A stretch of DNA of 64,000 nucleotides from Anaerofustis stercorihominis (GCF_024623185.1 NZ_JANJZK010000001.1:62001-126000); one strand, 5' to 3'. Shown: positions 27,474 through 35,761, counted from the stretch's first letter. The notes: generated by a model not told the origin, from the sequence alone. Numbers and translations are program-made.

Positions 27474-27501
27474 TTGAAAAATTTTCAGCAATGCTTATAA
27501 T
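27474..27501 (+). promoter_or_regulatory. Promoter of the rpe-gatD-rpiB operon
   Basis: TTGAAA (27474-27479) and TATAAT (27496-27501), spacer 16. The 336-base region upstream (27205-27540) is otherwise very AT-rich and holds two direct repeats of AAATAATGAAAAG (near 27367 and 27458) and no gene. Confidence 0.6.
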
Positions 27502-27540
27502 AAAGAGAAGAAACAAATAGAACAAAAGGAGAGAAGAAAA

Positions 27541-28188
27541 ATGGTAAAATTATCACCTTCAATATTCGGAGCTGATTTTGGAAGACTTAATGAACAAATC
27601 AAGGCAGTTGAAGACTGCAATGTAGAAATGTTACATATCGACGTAATGGATGGGAATTATGTTCCTAACATCGCTTTTGGTCCTGACCAAATTGCTATGC
27701 TAAGACCTCATACAGACTTATTCTTTGATGTACATATGATGGTTATGGAACCTGACAGATACATCGAAAGAATTGTTAAAGCGGGAGCACAGATGATAAC
27801 TGTACATGCCGAAGCTACTACACATTTACACAGAAGTTTAATGCTTATTAAATCATTCGGCGTTAAATGCGGTGTTGTTTTAAACCCAGCAACTCCACCA
27901 GATGTACTTAAATATGTACTTGACGATATAGATATGGTTCTTGTTATGACCGTTAACCCGGGTGGCGGCGGCGGTTCTTTCAACCCAACTATGATTGAAA
28001 AAGTCAGAGAAATAAAAGAAATGATCGGCGACAGAGATATTGACATCCAAGTTGACGGAGGCGTAAATTCCGATAACGTTAAGTCACTTGTTGACGCTGG
28101 TGCTAACGTAATCGTAGCAGGTTCTTTTGCTTTTACGGGAGATGTTGCTAAAAACTTAGACGATTTAAGAAAAGCTGCAGATGCATAA
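27541..28188 (+). CDS. Ribulose-phosphate 3-epimerase (or close relative)
   Basis: 215 residues, a TIM barrel of the RPE family. Conserved elements are LSPSIFGADFG, HIDVMDGNYVPN with the first catalytic Asp, FFDVHMMV with a metal-ligand His, MTVNPG and QVDGGVN with the second catalytic Asp. The glycine loop reads NPGGGGGSF where typical RPE has NPGFGGQ, a change at the active-site rim. It should interconvert D-ribulose-5-phosphate and D-xylulose-5-phosphate, or a related ketose phosphate. First gene of an operon with a GatD-like dehydrogenase and an RpiB-like isomerase; GGAGAG upstream of the ATG. Confidence 0.88.
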   Translation: MVKLSPSIFGADFGRLNEQIKAVEDCNVEMLHIDVMDGNYVPNIAFGPDQIAMLRPHTDLFFDVHMMVMEPDRYIERIVKAGAQMITVHAEATTHLHRSLMLIKSFGVKCGVVLNPATPPDVLKYVLDDIDMVLVMTVNPGGGGGSFNPTMIEKVREIKEMIGDRDIDIQVDGGVNSDNVKSLVDAGANVIVAGSFAFTGDVAKNLDDLRKAADA

Positions 28189-28241
28189 ATCGATGCATCA
28201 AGTTGTATTTATTTATAATATAAAAGGAGAAAAGAAATAAA

Positions 28242-29315
28242 ATGAAAGCTGCAAGATTATATGGAAAACAAGATTTAAGACTTGAAGAAGTTCCAATGCC
28301 TGAAGTTAAACCGGGTGAAGTATTAATTAAAGTTAAAGCTGTTGGTATTTGTGGATCCGACCTTTCAAGATATACTAAATTAGGACCTAAATTCCCTGAT
28401 AGAGGTCCATTGGTATGGGGACATGAATTCAGTGGTGAAGTTACTGAAGTCGGAGAAGGCGTAACAAGCTATAAAGCAGGCGATCATGTAACAGCATGTC
28501 CTGCACTTCCTTGTTTTGAATGTGAATACTGTAAAAAAGGCGAATATGCAAGATGTATGACTCTTGAAGTTATCGGAGCTGTAAGAGACGGTGCTTTTGC
28601 TGAGTATATTGCACTTCCTGAAAGAAACTTAGTTCCGCTACCAAAGAATGTTAGTTTTGAACAAGCTGCTTTAATTGAACCAACATGTGTATGTTTCCAT
28701 GGTTTATATAAACTTAACATGCAACCTGGAGATGATGTAGCAGTTATGGGATGCGGACCTATCGGTTTACTAGCTATTCAGTCTGCAAAAGTATTCGGAG
28801 CTAAAAGAATAATTGCCATCGATATCATGGAAGAAAAACTTGAATGGGCTAAAGCCTGCGGAGCAACTGATGTAGTTCTTTCAAAGATAGATGATTACGA
28901 TTCAGCAAGAAACGGCGTACTTGAAGTAACAAACGGAAGAGGCGTTGATGTTGTTATCGAATCAGGCGGTACACCTGTAACATCAGCTCAAGTATTGGGA
29001 CTTGGATGTAAAGGTGCAAAAGTATTATACTTAGGTATCCCTTACGGTGATATCACTATTCCAAGAGAATACTTTGAAAAGATCGGAAGAAGCGAACTTA
29101 CAATATATGGCGCTTGGAATGCTATCCAACAAGGTTTCCCTGGAAAACCATGGACAAGCGTAGTTGCTTTCCTTGAAAAAGGTATGTTAGACTTCTCTCC
29201 AATAATCACTCATAGATATCCTTTAGACGATATCGAAGAAGTATTTAAAGCAAACTATGAAAGAAAAACATTATTTGGTAAGATCTTATTCTTCCCAGAA
29301 GGAGTAGAAAAATAA
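28242..29315 (+). CDS. Galactitol-1-phosphate-5-dehydrogenase-like zinc dehydrogenase
   Basis: 357 residues, medium-chain dehydrogenase. Zinc ligands lie in GICGSDLSRY and WGHEFSG, the structural zinc site is CFECEYCKKGEYARC, and GCGPIGLLAIQ is the NAD site. The stretch IGAVRDGAFAEYI and the C-terminal PGKPWTSV block are like those of GatD, which oxidises galactitol-1-phosphate to tagatose-6-phosphate. It is distinct from the 20975/22051 pair. Its stop overlaps the next start by one base (TAATG), so it is translationally coupled to the RpiB-like gene. The exact substrate is inferred only as an alditol phosphate. Confidence 0.87.
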   Translation: MKAARLYGKQDLRLEEVPMPEVKPGEVLIKVKAVGICGSDLSRYTKLGPKFPDRGPLVWGHEFSGEVTEVGEGVTSYKAGDHVTACPALPCFECEYCKKGEYARCMTLEVIGAVRDGAFAEYIALPERNLVPLPKNVSFEQAALIEPTCVCFHGLYKLNMQPGDDVAVMGCGPIGLLAIQSAKVFGAKRIIAIDIMEEKLEWAKACGATDVVLSKIDDYDSARNGVLEVTNGRGVDVVIESGGTPVTSAQVLGLGCKGAKVLYLGIPYGDITIPREYFEKIGRSELTIYGAWNAIQQGFPGKPWTSVVAFLEKGMLDFSPIITHRYPLDDIEEVFKANYERKTLFGKILFFPEGVEK

Positions 29316-29794
29316 TGGAAGGTCAATTTAAAACAATTGCGATCGGTTCCGATCATGCTGCAATAGAAGAAAGAAAATTACTTATTAAAGAATTGGAATC
29401 TTGGGGAATCAAGGTTATCGACAAAGGCCCTGACAAGCCAGTGCCTCCAGTACAATTTTCTCAAATCGCAGAAGCCGTTGCATTAGATGTTGTTAATGAT
29501 GAAAAAGGCGAAACAGGCGGTATCTTAATGTGCGGTAACGGCGTTGGTATGTCTGTAGCTGCCAATAAAGTTCCGGGCGCAAGAGCTGCTGTTTGTAATG
29601 AATTATTTACAGCTAAATTTGCTAAGAGCGATACTAAATTAAACATCCTTACAATGGGTGCAAGAGTTATTGCTCCAAGATTAATGGCTGAAATTGCCAA
29701 AGTTTGGATTGAAACTGAATATTCAAAAGAACCAAGATTTACTGAAAGACTTGGCGTTATGGCTGAAATGGAAGCTAAATACAGAACTAAATAA
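29315..29794 (+). CDS. RpiB/LacAB-family sugar-phosphate isomerase
   Basis: 159 residues. IGSDHAAIEER is the N-terminal substrate loop, CGNGVGMSVAANK holds the catalytic Cys (RpiB consensus CGTGIGMSIAANK, here Thr to Asn), and LTMGARVIAP the conserved Gly-x-Arg. Members isomerise ribose-5-phosphate, allose-6-phosphate or galactose-6-phosphate between aldose and ketose forms. Because it is coupled to a GatD-like dehydrogenase, it probably acts on the ketose phosphate formed there. The Thr-to-Asn change fits a specialised rather than housekeeping enzyme. Followed by a hairpin. Confidence 0.87.
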   Translation: MEGQFKTIAIGSDHAAIEERKLLIKELESWGIKVIDKGPDKPVPPVQFSQIAEAVALDVVNDEKGETGGILMCGNGVGMSVAANKVPGARAAVCNELFTAKFAKSDTKLNILTMGARVIAPRLMAEIAKVWIETEYSKEPRFTERLGVMAEMEAKYRTK

Positions 29795-29809
29795 ATAATT
29801 AAAATAAAT

Positions 29810-29855
29810 CGAAATCCTTCAGAAATCAGTCTTTTCTTTGGGATTTCGTTTTTGT
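29810..29855 (+). terminator. Terminator of the rpe-gatD-rpiB operon
   Basis: CGAAATCC (29810) pairs with GGATTTCG (29841), long loop, then TTTTTG. Moderately strong. Confidence 0.6.
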
Positions 29856-29856
29856 A

Positions 29857-29885
29857 TTGACCTAAATATTAAATAATTGTATAAT
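29857..29885 (+). promoter_or_regulatory. Promoter of the AlsE-like epimerase operon
   Basis: TTGACC (29857-29862) and TATAAT (29880-29885), spacer 17, immediately behind the previous terminator and 36 bases before the first ATG. Confidence 0.65.
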
Positions 29886-29921
29886 AAGACATGGTTAAAA
29901 TTTAAGAAAGGATTTACTTAT

Positions 29922-30605
29922 ATGGACAAAATAGCAGCTTCAATAATGTGCGGTAATGCGCTGGAATACGGTGATGAACTGGATGCACTTAAAGAAGCCG
30001 GAGTAGATATGATCCACTTCGACGTAATGGACGGTGAATTTGTAAATAATATCGGTATGGGACTTTATATGCTTGAAGGTATGAAGAAACACAGCGATAT
30101 GATTTTTGATGTACATTTAATGGTCGTAGAACCTGATGTGTATTATGAAAGAATTGCTGATGCGGGTGCAGAATATATATGTATTCATGCAGAAGCGGTA
30201 AAGCATTTGCATAGAAGTATTTTAAGAATAAAAAAAGCGGGTGCAAAAGCAGGTGTTGTTTTAAACCCTTCAACTAATTTAAATGTTTTAAAGGAAGTAA
30301 TCAAAGAAATTGACTTAGTATGTTTGATGACTGTTAATCCCGGAGGTTCAGGCGAAAAATTTATACAAAATCAATATAAGAAAATTGCTGATTTAAAAGA
30401 GATGAAGGAAAAATATAATCCTGATTTACTTATAGAGGTTGACGGTAATATCGGACCGGAGACTATCCCCGGATGTGCTAAAGCCGGTGCAGACGTATAT
30501 GTTTGCGGAACGAGTGCGATTTTTAAAGGTGACAGGAACCTATATAAACCTTTAACAAAAGAAATGAAAGATATTATACATAAAGCAGTAGGGGAGGACA
30601 AATAA
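29922..30605 (+). CDS. AlsE-like ketose-phosphate 3-epimerase, copy 1
   Basis: 227 residues, RPE superfamily. HFDVMDGEFVNN and LIEVDGNIGPET carry the two catalytic Asp, IFDVHLMV a metal-ligand His. Two features point to the D-allulose-6-phosphate epimerase (AlsE) side of the family: the N-terminus ASIMCGN where RPE has SILSADF, and EVDGNIG with CGTSAIF near the C-terminus where RPE has VDGGI. I start at ATG 29922 (GAAAGGA upstream); an in-frame upstream ATG at 29877 lies inside the promoter. A paralogue follows after one base. Substrate identity is inference. Confidence 0.82.
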   Translation: MDKIAASIMCGNALEYGDELDALKEAGVDMIHFDVMDGEFVNNIGMGLYMLEGMKKHSDMIFDVHLMVVEPDVYYERIADAGAEYICIHAEAVKHLHRSILRIKKAGAKAGVVLNPSTNLNVLKEVIKEIDLVCLMTVNPGGSGEKFIQNQYKKIADLKEMKEKYNPDLLIEVDGNIGPETIPGCAKAGADVYVCGTSAIFKGDRNLYKPLTKEMKDIIHKAVGEDK

Positions 30606-30606
30606 G

Positions 30607-31281
30607 ATGAATGATTTAAAAGTATCAGCTTCGATTATGTGCGGGAACCCTATGAAATTCGGCTGGGAGTTAGATAAGCTTGAAAAAGCAGGAGCCGATT
30701 TAATCCATTTTGATATGATGGACGGGCATTATGTGGAAAATATTGCAATGGGTATCTATATGCTTGAGCAGATGAAAAAAAGAACTTCAATACCTTTCGA
30801 TGTTCATTTGGCTATGTTCAATCCCGAAAAACACATTGAAAAAATTGCAAGCATATTAGATGAAAATGATTGTATTCATGTTCATCCTGAAAGTACCATT
30901 CATATCCATAGAGTTTTAAGAGATATAAAGAGAATGGGCGTTAAAGCAGGTGTTGCTATAAACCCTGCAACCAACGAAGACTGTTTGGAATATCTCATTG
31001 ATGATATAGATATGGTTTTAGCTATGACTGTTTCCCCGGGATTTGCCGGTCAAAAGTTTATTAAACAAACTCTAGGCAAGATAGAAAATATCAGAAAAAT
31101 GGCTGATGAAAGAAATCCAAAGTTAATGATAGCCGTAGACGGTAATATCAATGCAGAAACTATTCCGGGATGTGTAAAAGCCGGAGCAGATGTATTAGTG
31201 GCAGGAACATCATCAATCTTTAAAGGTGATGATGCTGATTATAAAGAGCTTATTCAAAAAATGAAAGACTCTGTAAAATAA
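30607..31281 (+). CDS. AlsE-like ketose-phosphate 3-epimerase, copy 2
   Basis: 224 residues, clear paralogue of the preceding gene. Catalytic blocks are HFDMMDGHYVEN, PFDVHLAMF, MTVSPGFAGQKF and AVDGNINAET. As in copy 1, SIMCGNP replaces the RPE N-terminus and the GTSSIFKGD end fits AlsE. The region around HVHPESTIHIHRV differs from copy 1 (HAEAVKHLHRS), so the two may act on different epimers or form a mixed dimer. Starts one base after copy 1 with GGGGAGG upstream and is followed by a zinc dehydrogenase in the same operon. Confidence 0.82.
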   Translation: MNDLKVSASIMCGNPMKFGWELDKLEKAGADLIHFDMMDGHYVENIAMGIYMLEQMKKRTSIPFDVHLAMFNPEKHIEKIASILDENDCIHVHPESTIHIHRVLRDIKRMGVKAGVAINPATNEDCLEYLIDDIDMVLAMTVSPGFAGQKFIKQTLGKIENIRKMADERNPKLMIAVDGNINAETIPGCVKAGADVLVAGTSSIFKGDDADYKELIQKMKDSVK

Positions 31282-31300
31282 ATGAAAGAGGTAAACTTAA

Positions 31301-32353
31301 ATGAGTGAAATGATGAGAGGCTTATGCCTAAATGAAGACAGACAACTTGAACTTAGAGAATTCCCAATTCCGGAACCTCAAAGAGGATATGTTAGAGTTA
31401 AAGTAAAAAGAGGCGGTATTTGTGCCACAGATTTAGCATATTGGAAATTTGGTTCAGATAGATTGGGTGAACTACCTGTAATCATCGGACATGAAGGCTG
31501 TGGTGTAGTAGATAAATTAGGTGAGGATGCTGAAGGCGTAAAAGTTGGCGACAGAGTAGTTGTAATGACTACATATAAAGTTTGCGGTAAATGTAAAAAC
31601 TGTGCAGTAGGTAATACAAATGTATGTATTGAAAGACTTGGTATCGGTTCTAAAAAGAATGGATGTTTTGCTGAATACGTAGAAGTACCTGCAACAAGCT
31701 GTATCAAAATGCCTGATAACATGAGCTTTGAAGAAGGCGCGTTGATCGAAGTATTAGCTTGCGGTATCCATGCTGTTAGAGAAACAACTACTACTCACGC
31801 TGACGAAATTGTTGTTGTTTCAGGTCCTGGACCAATTGGTACACTTGCTGCTTTAGCTGCAAAAGCAAATAATTCTACAGTTATATTAACAGGTATCAAT
31901 CAAGATAAACATAGACTGGAAGTAGCTAAGACATTAGGTATTGATTACTGTGTAAATCAACAGGAAGAAGATTTGAAAGCATTGGTTATGAAGTTGACAG
32001 ACGGTTATGGTGCTGATGTTTGTGTTGAAGCTGCAGGTGCATATCCATCACTAAATACATGTCTTGATATTGTAAAGAAAACCGGTACAATCTCTCAAAT
32101 GGGTGTATTCCATGGTCCATCTCCTGATTACTTAGATTTAGGTAGAATTCAAGAAAAAGAAATCAGAATTCAAGGTACACTTTCTCAAAAACCAACTGCT
32201 TGGAGAAGAGCTGTTGATTTAGTTGCTGCTGGCAAAATCAATATTAAACCATTAGTATCTGATGTTATGAAACTTGAAGACTGGGAAGAAGCTTTCAATA
32301 AAGCTGCTAACGTAACAGGATTTAAAGTACTATTTGATCCTGAAATGAAATAG
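31301..32353 (+). CDS. Zinc-dependent medium-chain dehydrogenase
   Basis: 350 residues. Catalytic zinc site GICATDLAYW and GHEGCG, structural zinc site CGKCKNCAVGNTNVC, NAD site SGPGPIGTLAALA. It belongs to the alditol/threonine dehydrogenase family and is different from both other dehydrogenase types in the island. Third gene of the AlsE-like operon, GAGG before the ATG, strong hairpin after it. It likely makes or uses the ketose phosphate that the two epimerases interconvert. Confidence 0.85.
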   Translation: MSEMMRGLCLNEDRQLELREFPIPEPQRGYVRVKVKRGGICATDLAYWKFGSDRLGELPVIIGHEGCGVVDKLGEDAEGVKVGDRVVVMTTYKVCGKCKNCAVGNTNVCIERLGIGSKKNGCFAEYVEVPATSCIKMPDNMSFEEGALIEVLACGIHAVRETTTTHADEIVVVSGPGPIGTLAALAAKANNSTVILTGINQDKHRLEVAKTLGIDYCVNQQEEDLKALVMKLTDGYGADVCVEAAGAYPSLNTCLDIVKKTGTISQMGVFHGPSPDYLDLGRIQEKEIRIQGTLSQKPTAWRRAVDLVAAGKINIKPLVSDVMKLEDWEEAFNKAANVTGFKVLFDPEMK

Positions 32354-32381
32354 TTTATATTAAACTAAATATTTTATTCAA

Positions 32382-32415
32382 GATAAGGTGGTTTTTTTAA
32401 CCACCTTATTTTTAA
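32382..32415 (+). terminator. Terminator of the AlsE-like operon
   Basis: ATAAGGTGGTT / AACCACCTTAT, 11-base stem, then TTTTT. Confidence 0.85.
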
Positions 32416-32460
32416 AAATATAAGAAAATAATAGAGAAAAGCCTAAGCAAATATATCATG

Positions 32461-32472
32461 TTACATATGTAA
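32461..32472. promoter_or_regulatory. Perfect palindrome TTACATATGTAA, distal operator candidate
   Basis: A 12-base perfect palindrome centred about 70 bases upstream of the predicted SDR start point. Same core as at 15551 and 41047. Confidence 0.5.
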
Positions 32473-32488
32473 TGGTAAAAATAAAAAA

Positions 32489-32502
32489 ATTACATAAGTA
32501 AT
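32489..32502. promoter_or_regulatory. Near-palindrome ATTACATAAGTAAT, proximal operator candidate
   Basis: One base off the 32461 palindrome; its last base is the first of the -35 box. Its centre lies about 41 bases before the predicted start, the classic place for a CRP/FNR-type class II activator; the two sites are 29 bases apart. Confidence 0.5.
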
Positions 32503-32530
32503 TGACAACTTAAATATTATGTTATATAAT
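32502..32530 (+). promoter_or_regulatory. Consensus promoter of the SDR gene
   Basis: TTGACA (32502-32507) and TATAAT (32525-32530), spacer 17: full consensus in both boxes. Confidence 0.75.
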
Positions 32531-32573
32531 ACGTGGTAGATAAAATTTTGTTATTTAGGAGAGTGAAATAAAC

Positions 32574-33335
32574 ATGGCTAAAAAAAATGTAGTTATTACA
32601 GGCGGAGCCAAAGGTATTGGTAAAGCTATTTGTGAAAAATTTGCTAAAGAAGGATATGACATTATAATCGTAGATTTTGATGAAGCTGGTATGCTTGAAA
32701 CTAAAAAGGAATTAGAAGCAAACGGAACAGTTGCTCATGCAGTTAAATGTGATATAGCTAATCTTGATAATGTTAAAGAAGTTGCTAAATTAGTTGAAAA
32801 AGAATATGGTTATTTAACTACTTTAGTTAACAACGCTGCTATTGCACCGGGCGGAGATCCAAAAGAAATCAGCTTAGATCCTGCTGTTTTTGCAAGAACT
32901 ATGAATATCAACGTAAACGGACCTTACAATATGATAATTTCTTTAATCGATTTATTACTCAAAGCTAAAGATAAAGATCAAGTTCCATCAGTAGTTAATG
33001 TTGCTTCAACAGCTGCATTCTCAGGCGGCGGCGGAAGTGTAGCTTACGCAGCAAGTAAAGGTGCTGTAGTTTCTATGACAAGAAGTATAGCTAGATTCTT
33101 TGGCGATACAGGACTAAGAATCAATGCTGTAGCTCCTACTTTAATCATGACACCACTTATGGCCGAAAGATTTAAAGACGATCCTCAGGGACTTGAAGAC
33201 AGAAAGAAGACTGTTCCATTAGGAAGATTTATGGATGTTACAGAAGTTGCTGATATTGTTTATTTCTTGAATACACCATCATTTATTCACGGCGAAGTTG
33301 TTATTGCTGACGGCGGTAGGAGTTTAAGCGTTTAG
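32574..33335 (+). CDS. Short-chain dehydrogenase/reductase
   Basis: 253 residues, classical SDR. TGGAKGIG (residues 9-16) is the cofactor motif, followed by an Asp in IIVDFD that favours NAD(H). NNAAIAPGG, the catalytic Ser in NVASTAAFSGG and YAASKGA with the Tyr-x3-Lys pair are all present. Many SDRs of this type oxidise alditols or sugars. It has its own consensus promoter with two palindromic sites upstream and is followed one base later by a small membrane-anchored protein. Exact substrate unknown. Confidence 0.87.
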   Translation: MAKKNVVITGGAKGIGKAICEKFAKEGYDIIIVDFDEAGMLETKKELEANGTVAHAVKCDIANLDNVKEVAKLVEKEYGYLTTLVNNAAIAPGGDPKEISLDPAVFARTMNINVNGPYNMIISLIDLLLKAKDKDQVPSVVNVASTAAFSGGGGSVAYAASKGAVVSMTRSIARFFGDTGLRINAVAPTLIMTPLMAERFKDDPQGLEDRKKTVPLGRFMDVTEVADIVYFLNTPSFIHGEVVIADGGRSLSV

Positions 33336-33336
33336 T

Positions 33337-33756
33337 ATGAGTGAAGAAAATAAAACATTGACTGAAGAGAAAGTTGATGTTACTGAAGAAGATAATCTTC
33401 TCAGTGAAGACACAATAGAGACAGTAGAAGAAGAAAAGGAATTCCATCTTGACCCTACAAGCGGGGAAGATAGAAGAAAAATACTTGCAAGTTATAAAAA
33501 AAGTCTAAGAAAAAGAGCGTTTGCTCCTTTGATAGGAGGAAATGTAGGAATTAATCCTATTGATTTGATGCGAGAGGAAGAAGCTCAGAAAGCTAATAAC
33601 GAAACTCTTGATATTTATGACTTGACAGAAAAAAGGATATCTGAAATGGAAAAGAAAGTTTCTCAGGCTACCTTTATGGCAAGACTTGCGTTTGGTGTTG
33701 CTGTTTTCTCTCTTTTGATGCTGTTATTCTTATTGAGTGTTACTAAAATAATCTAA
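33337..33756 (+). CDS. Tail-anchored small protein of unknown function
   Basis: 139 residues, not recognised. The first 45 residues are very acidic (Glu/Asp rich), followed by a basic stretch (RRKILASYKKSLRKRAF), a likely coiled-coil segment (LTEKRISEMEKKVSQA), and a single C-terminal membrane helix (LAFGVAVFSLLMLLFLLSV). That layout would leave almost the whole protein in the cytoplasm. It begins one base after the SDR stop codon, so the pair is co-translated, but no functional link is known to me. A strong hairpin follows. Confidence 0.7.
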   Translation: MSEENKTLTEEKVDVTEEDNLLSEDTIETVEEEKEFHLDPTSGEDRRKILASYKKSLRKRAFAPLIGGNVGINPIDLMREEEAQKANNETLDIYDLTEKRISEMEKKVSQATFMARLAFGVAVFSLLMLLFLLSVTKII

Positions 33757-33786
33757 AAGAAGCTTAATTATAAGCTTCTTTTTTTA
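33755..33786 (+). terminator. Terminator of the SDR unit
   Basis: AAGAAGCTTA / TAAGCTTCTT with a short loop and a T run. Confidence 0.8.
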
Positions 33787-33894
33787 TTTATTAAAATTTA
33801 ATTAGAACTTTACTTTAACTTTAGTAATAAATTACAATAGACGTAATATATATTTACTATAGCTTTAATTAAGCAATTTAAGCCTATATAAAGG

Positions 33895-33923
33895 TTGACA
33901 AATTTTAGTTAAAGTATTATACT
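33895..33923 (+). promoter_or_regulatory. Promoter of the EIIB-EIIC operon
   Basis: TTGACA (33895-33900) and TATACT (33918-33923), spacer 17, giving a leader of about 150 bases. GTAACAGTTAC (33957-33967), an 11-base palindrome, lies in the leader, and a second TTGACA at 34008 has no good -10. The 325-base gap 33757-34081 holds no gene. Confidence 0.6.
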
Positions 33924-34081
33924 TAATTAGTAACAAAGTTTCATTTGTGTGTAAATGTAACAGTTACGAAATTTAAATTAATGAGATTTTAATAATCCAT
34001 TGTGATAATTGACAATTTCATACTTAAAAACGGTTAGAATATTTTTTGCATGCTTACAACTTCAACCGGGGGTGATTAGAG

Positions 34082-34366
34082 ATGAAAACAATCTTAGTAG
34101 CCTGTGGAACAGCTATCGCTACATCTACAGTAGTTGCTAAAAAAGTTGAGAGACTTTGCGAACAAAACAATATTGAAGTAAAGACTGTTCAGTGTAAAGC
34201 TGCAGACGCTGCTTCAAGAGCAAATGAAATATTACCAGATTTGGTAATTGGTACATGCGATTTACCTGGCAACTTCCCTTGCGAGACACTCAATGGAAGA
34301 GCATTTTTAACAGGTATAAAGCTTAAAGAATGTATCGATGAATTATTAGAAGTATTAAAAAATTAA
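34082..34366 (+). CDS. PTS EIIB component, galactitol type
   Basis: 94 residues. ILVACGTAIATSTV carries the phosphocysteine Cys8; the C-terminus TLNGRAFLTGIKLKECIDEL is the usual GatB ending. It begins the operon EIIB-EIIC1, probably followed by EIIC2 under its own promoter, and should phosphorylate the alditol carried by those permeases. GGGGGTGA precedes the ATG. An EIIA is not nearby; the one at 15770 is a candidate partner. Confidence 0.88.
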   Translation: MKTILVACGTAIATSTVVAKKVERLCEQNNIEVKTVQCKAADAASRANEILPDLVIGTCDLPGNFPCETLNGRAFLTGIKLKECIDELLEVLKN

Positions 34367-34456
34367 CTTCATTAGGTATTATACGAATTTTAAAAGTAAG
34401 CAAAAAAAATATTTAACATAGAAAACAAACAATTTTAATTTTAAAGGAGAAAAACA

Positions 34457-35761
34457 ATGCAAGCTGTAACAAGTGTATTTAGTTATATTATAGACATGGG
34501 CGCATCAGTTATGATGCCAATCATCTTCACAATCTTAGGCCTAGTTATGGGTTCTAAATTCGGTGAAGCTTTAAGAGCTGGTATGACTTTCGGTGTTGGT
34601 TTCATTGGTCTTAATGCTGTTATCAGTATTATGTCAACAACAATCACACCAGTTGCACAAGCACTAGTTGATAACCTTGGTTTCAAACTTACATCTATTG
34701 ATATAGGTTGGGCTGCCGGTTCTGCTATCGCTTGGTCAACAGAAGCCGTACCTTTCGTATTCCTTGCAGTAATCATTACAAATATTATAATGATCGCTTT
34801 AGGATGGACAAAAACAATGGACGTTGATATCTGGAATTACTGGCACGTATTATTCTCAGCATCAGCTATCCTACTTGTATGTAAAGGAACAGCTTTAGCA
34901 TGGGTATTCGCTATAGGTCAAGCAGTAGTAATGATGGGTATAATCTTCGTTATCGCTGACTGGACACAAGCTGACTGTGTTGAAGTATTCGGTCTAGAAG
35001 GTATCTCTCTTCCACATATCCAATCAATGTGTAACTGTATCGTAACATATCCATTGGATAAAGTTATCGGAATGATTCCTGGACTAAAAGACATTCACTG
35101 GACAAGTGAAGGTATCGTTGAAAAACTTGGTTTACTAGGTGAACCAATTATGATGGGATTCATCATCGGTGGATTCTTATCAGCTTTATCTCAATTCACA
35201 GCTCCAGAAGTAAATGTAGGAACTGCAATCCAACAAATTCTAATCGTTGGTATGAATATCGCTGCTGTATTAGTATTGATCCCAAGAATGATTTCATTAC
35301 TTATGGAAGGCTTAATGCCAATCTCTGAACAAACTCAAGTATTCCTTGAAAAGAGATTCCCAGGTAGAGAATTATACATTGGTCTTGATGCTGCCGTAGC
35401 TACAGGTCATCCATTTGTTATTTCATTAGGTCTATTAGCTATTCCTATTATCTTAGTATTAGCTATCGTACTTCCTTGGAATACAGTATTACCATTAGCT
35501 GACTTAGCTGCACTTCCATTCTACGTAATCTGTGCTGTATTACCTAACAAAGGTAACTTATTTAGAGGTTTAATTGAAACAATTATTATGTGTATCATTT
35601 ACTTAACATTCTCTACATATGCAGCTACAGTTATGACAAGCTTAGCAGGCGCTGCTAACTTACAAGTTCCTGAAGGTGCTGCTCAAATCACAAGCATCGC
35701 TCTTGGTGCTCAATGGATTACATGGTTCCCATTCATGTTAGCTAAAATGGTTTGTCTATAA
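34457..35761 (+). CDS. PTS EIIC permease, galactitol family, copy 1
   Basis: 434 residues, strongly hydrophobic, about ten to twelve membrane helices. YIIDMGASVMMPIIFTILG at the N-terminus and AAVATGHPFVISLG toward the C-terminus are galactitol-family EIIC features. Codon use is rich in ATC, TTC, AAC and GGT, more so than in the surrounding core genes, which suggests high expression. Copy 2 at 36096 is the same length with no gap in the alignment and most residues identical. The pair differs clearly from the EIIC at 19270. Confidence 0.88.
   Translation: MQAVTSVFSYIIDMGASVMMPIIFTILGLVMGSKFGEALRAGMTFGVGFIGLNAVISIMSTTITPVAQALVDNLGFKLTSIDIGWAAGSAIAWSTEAVPFVFLAVIITNIIMIALGWTKTMDVDIWNYWHVLFSASAILLVCKGTALAWVFAIGQAVVMMGIIFVIADWTQADCVEVFGLEGISLPHIQSMCNCIVTYPLDKVIGMIPGLKDIHWTSEGIVEKLGLLGEPIMMGFIIGGFLSALSQFTAPEVNVGTAIQQILIVGMNIAAVLVLIPRMISLLMEGLMPISEQTQVFLEKRFPGRELYIGLDAAVATGHPFVISLGLLAIPIILVLAIVLPWNTVLPLADLAALPFYVICAVLPNKGNLFRGLIETIIMCIIYLTFSTYAATVMTSLAGAANLQVPEGAAQITSIALGAQWITWFPFMLAKMVCL

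Noticed and set aside
33960-34081. Sigma-54 promoter before the PTS operon (common for LevR-controlled PTS).
   Set aside because: The GG and GC pairs near 34031-34048 are 14 bases apart rather than 10; a normal TTGACA/TATACT promoter exists.
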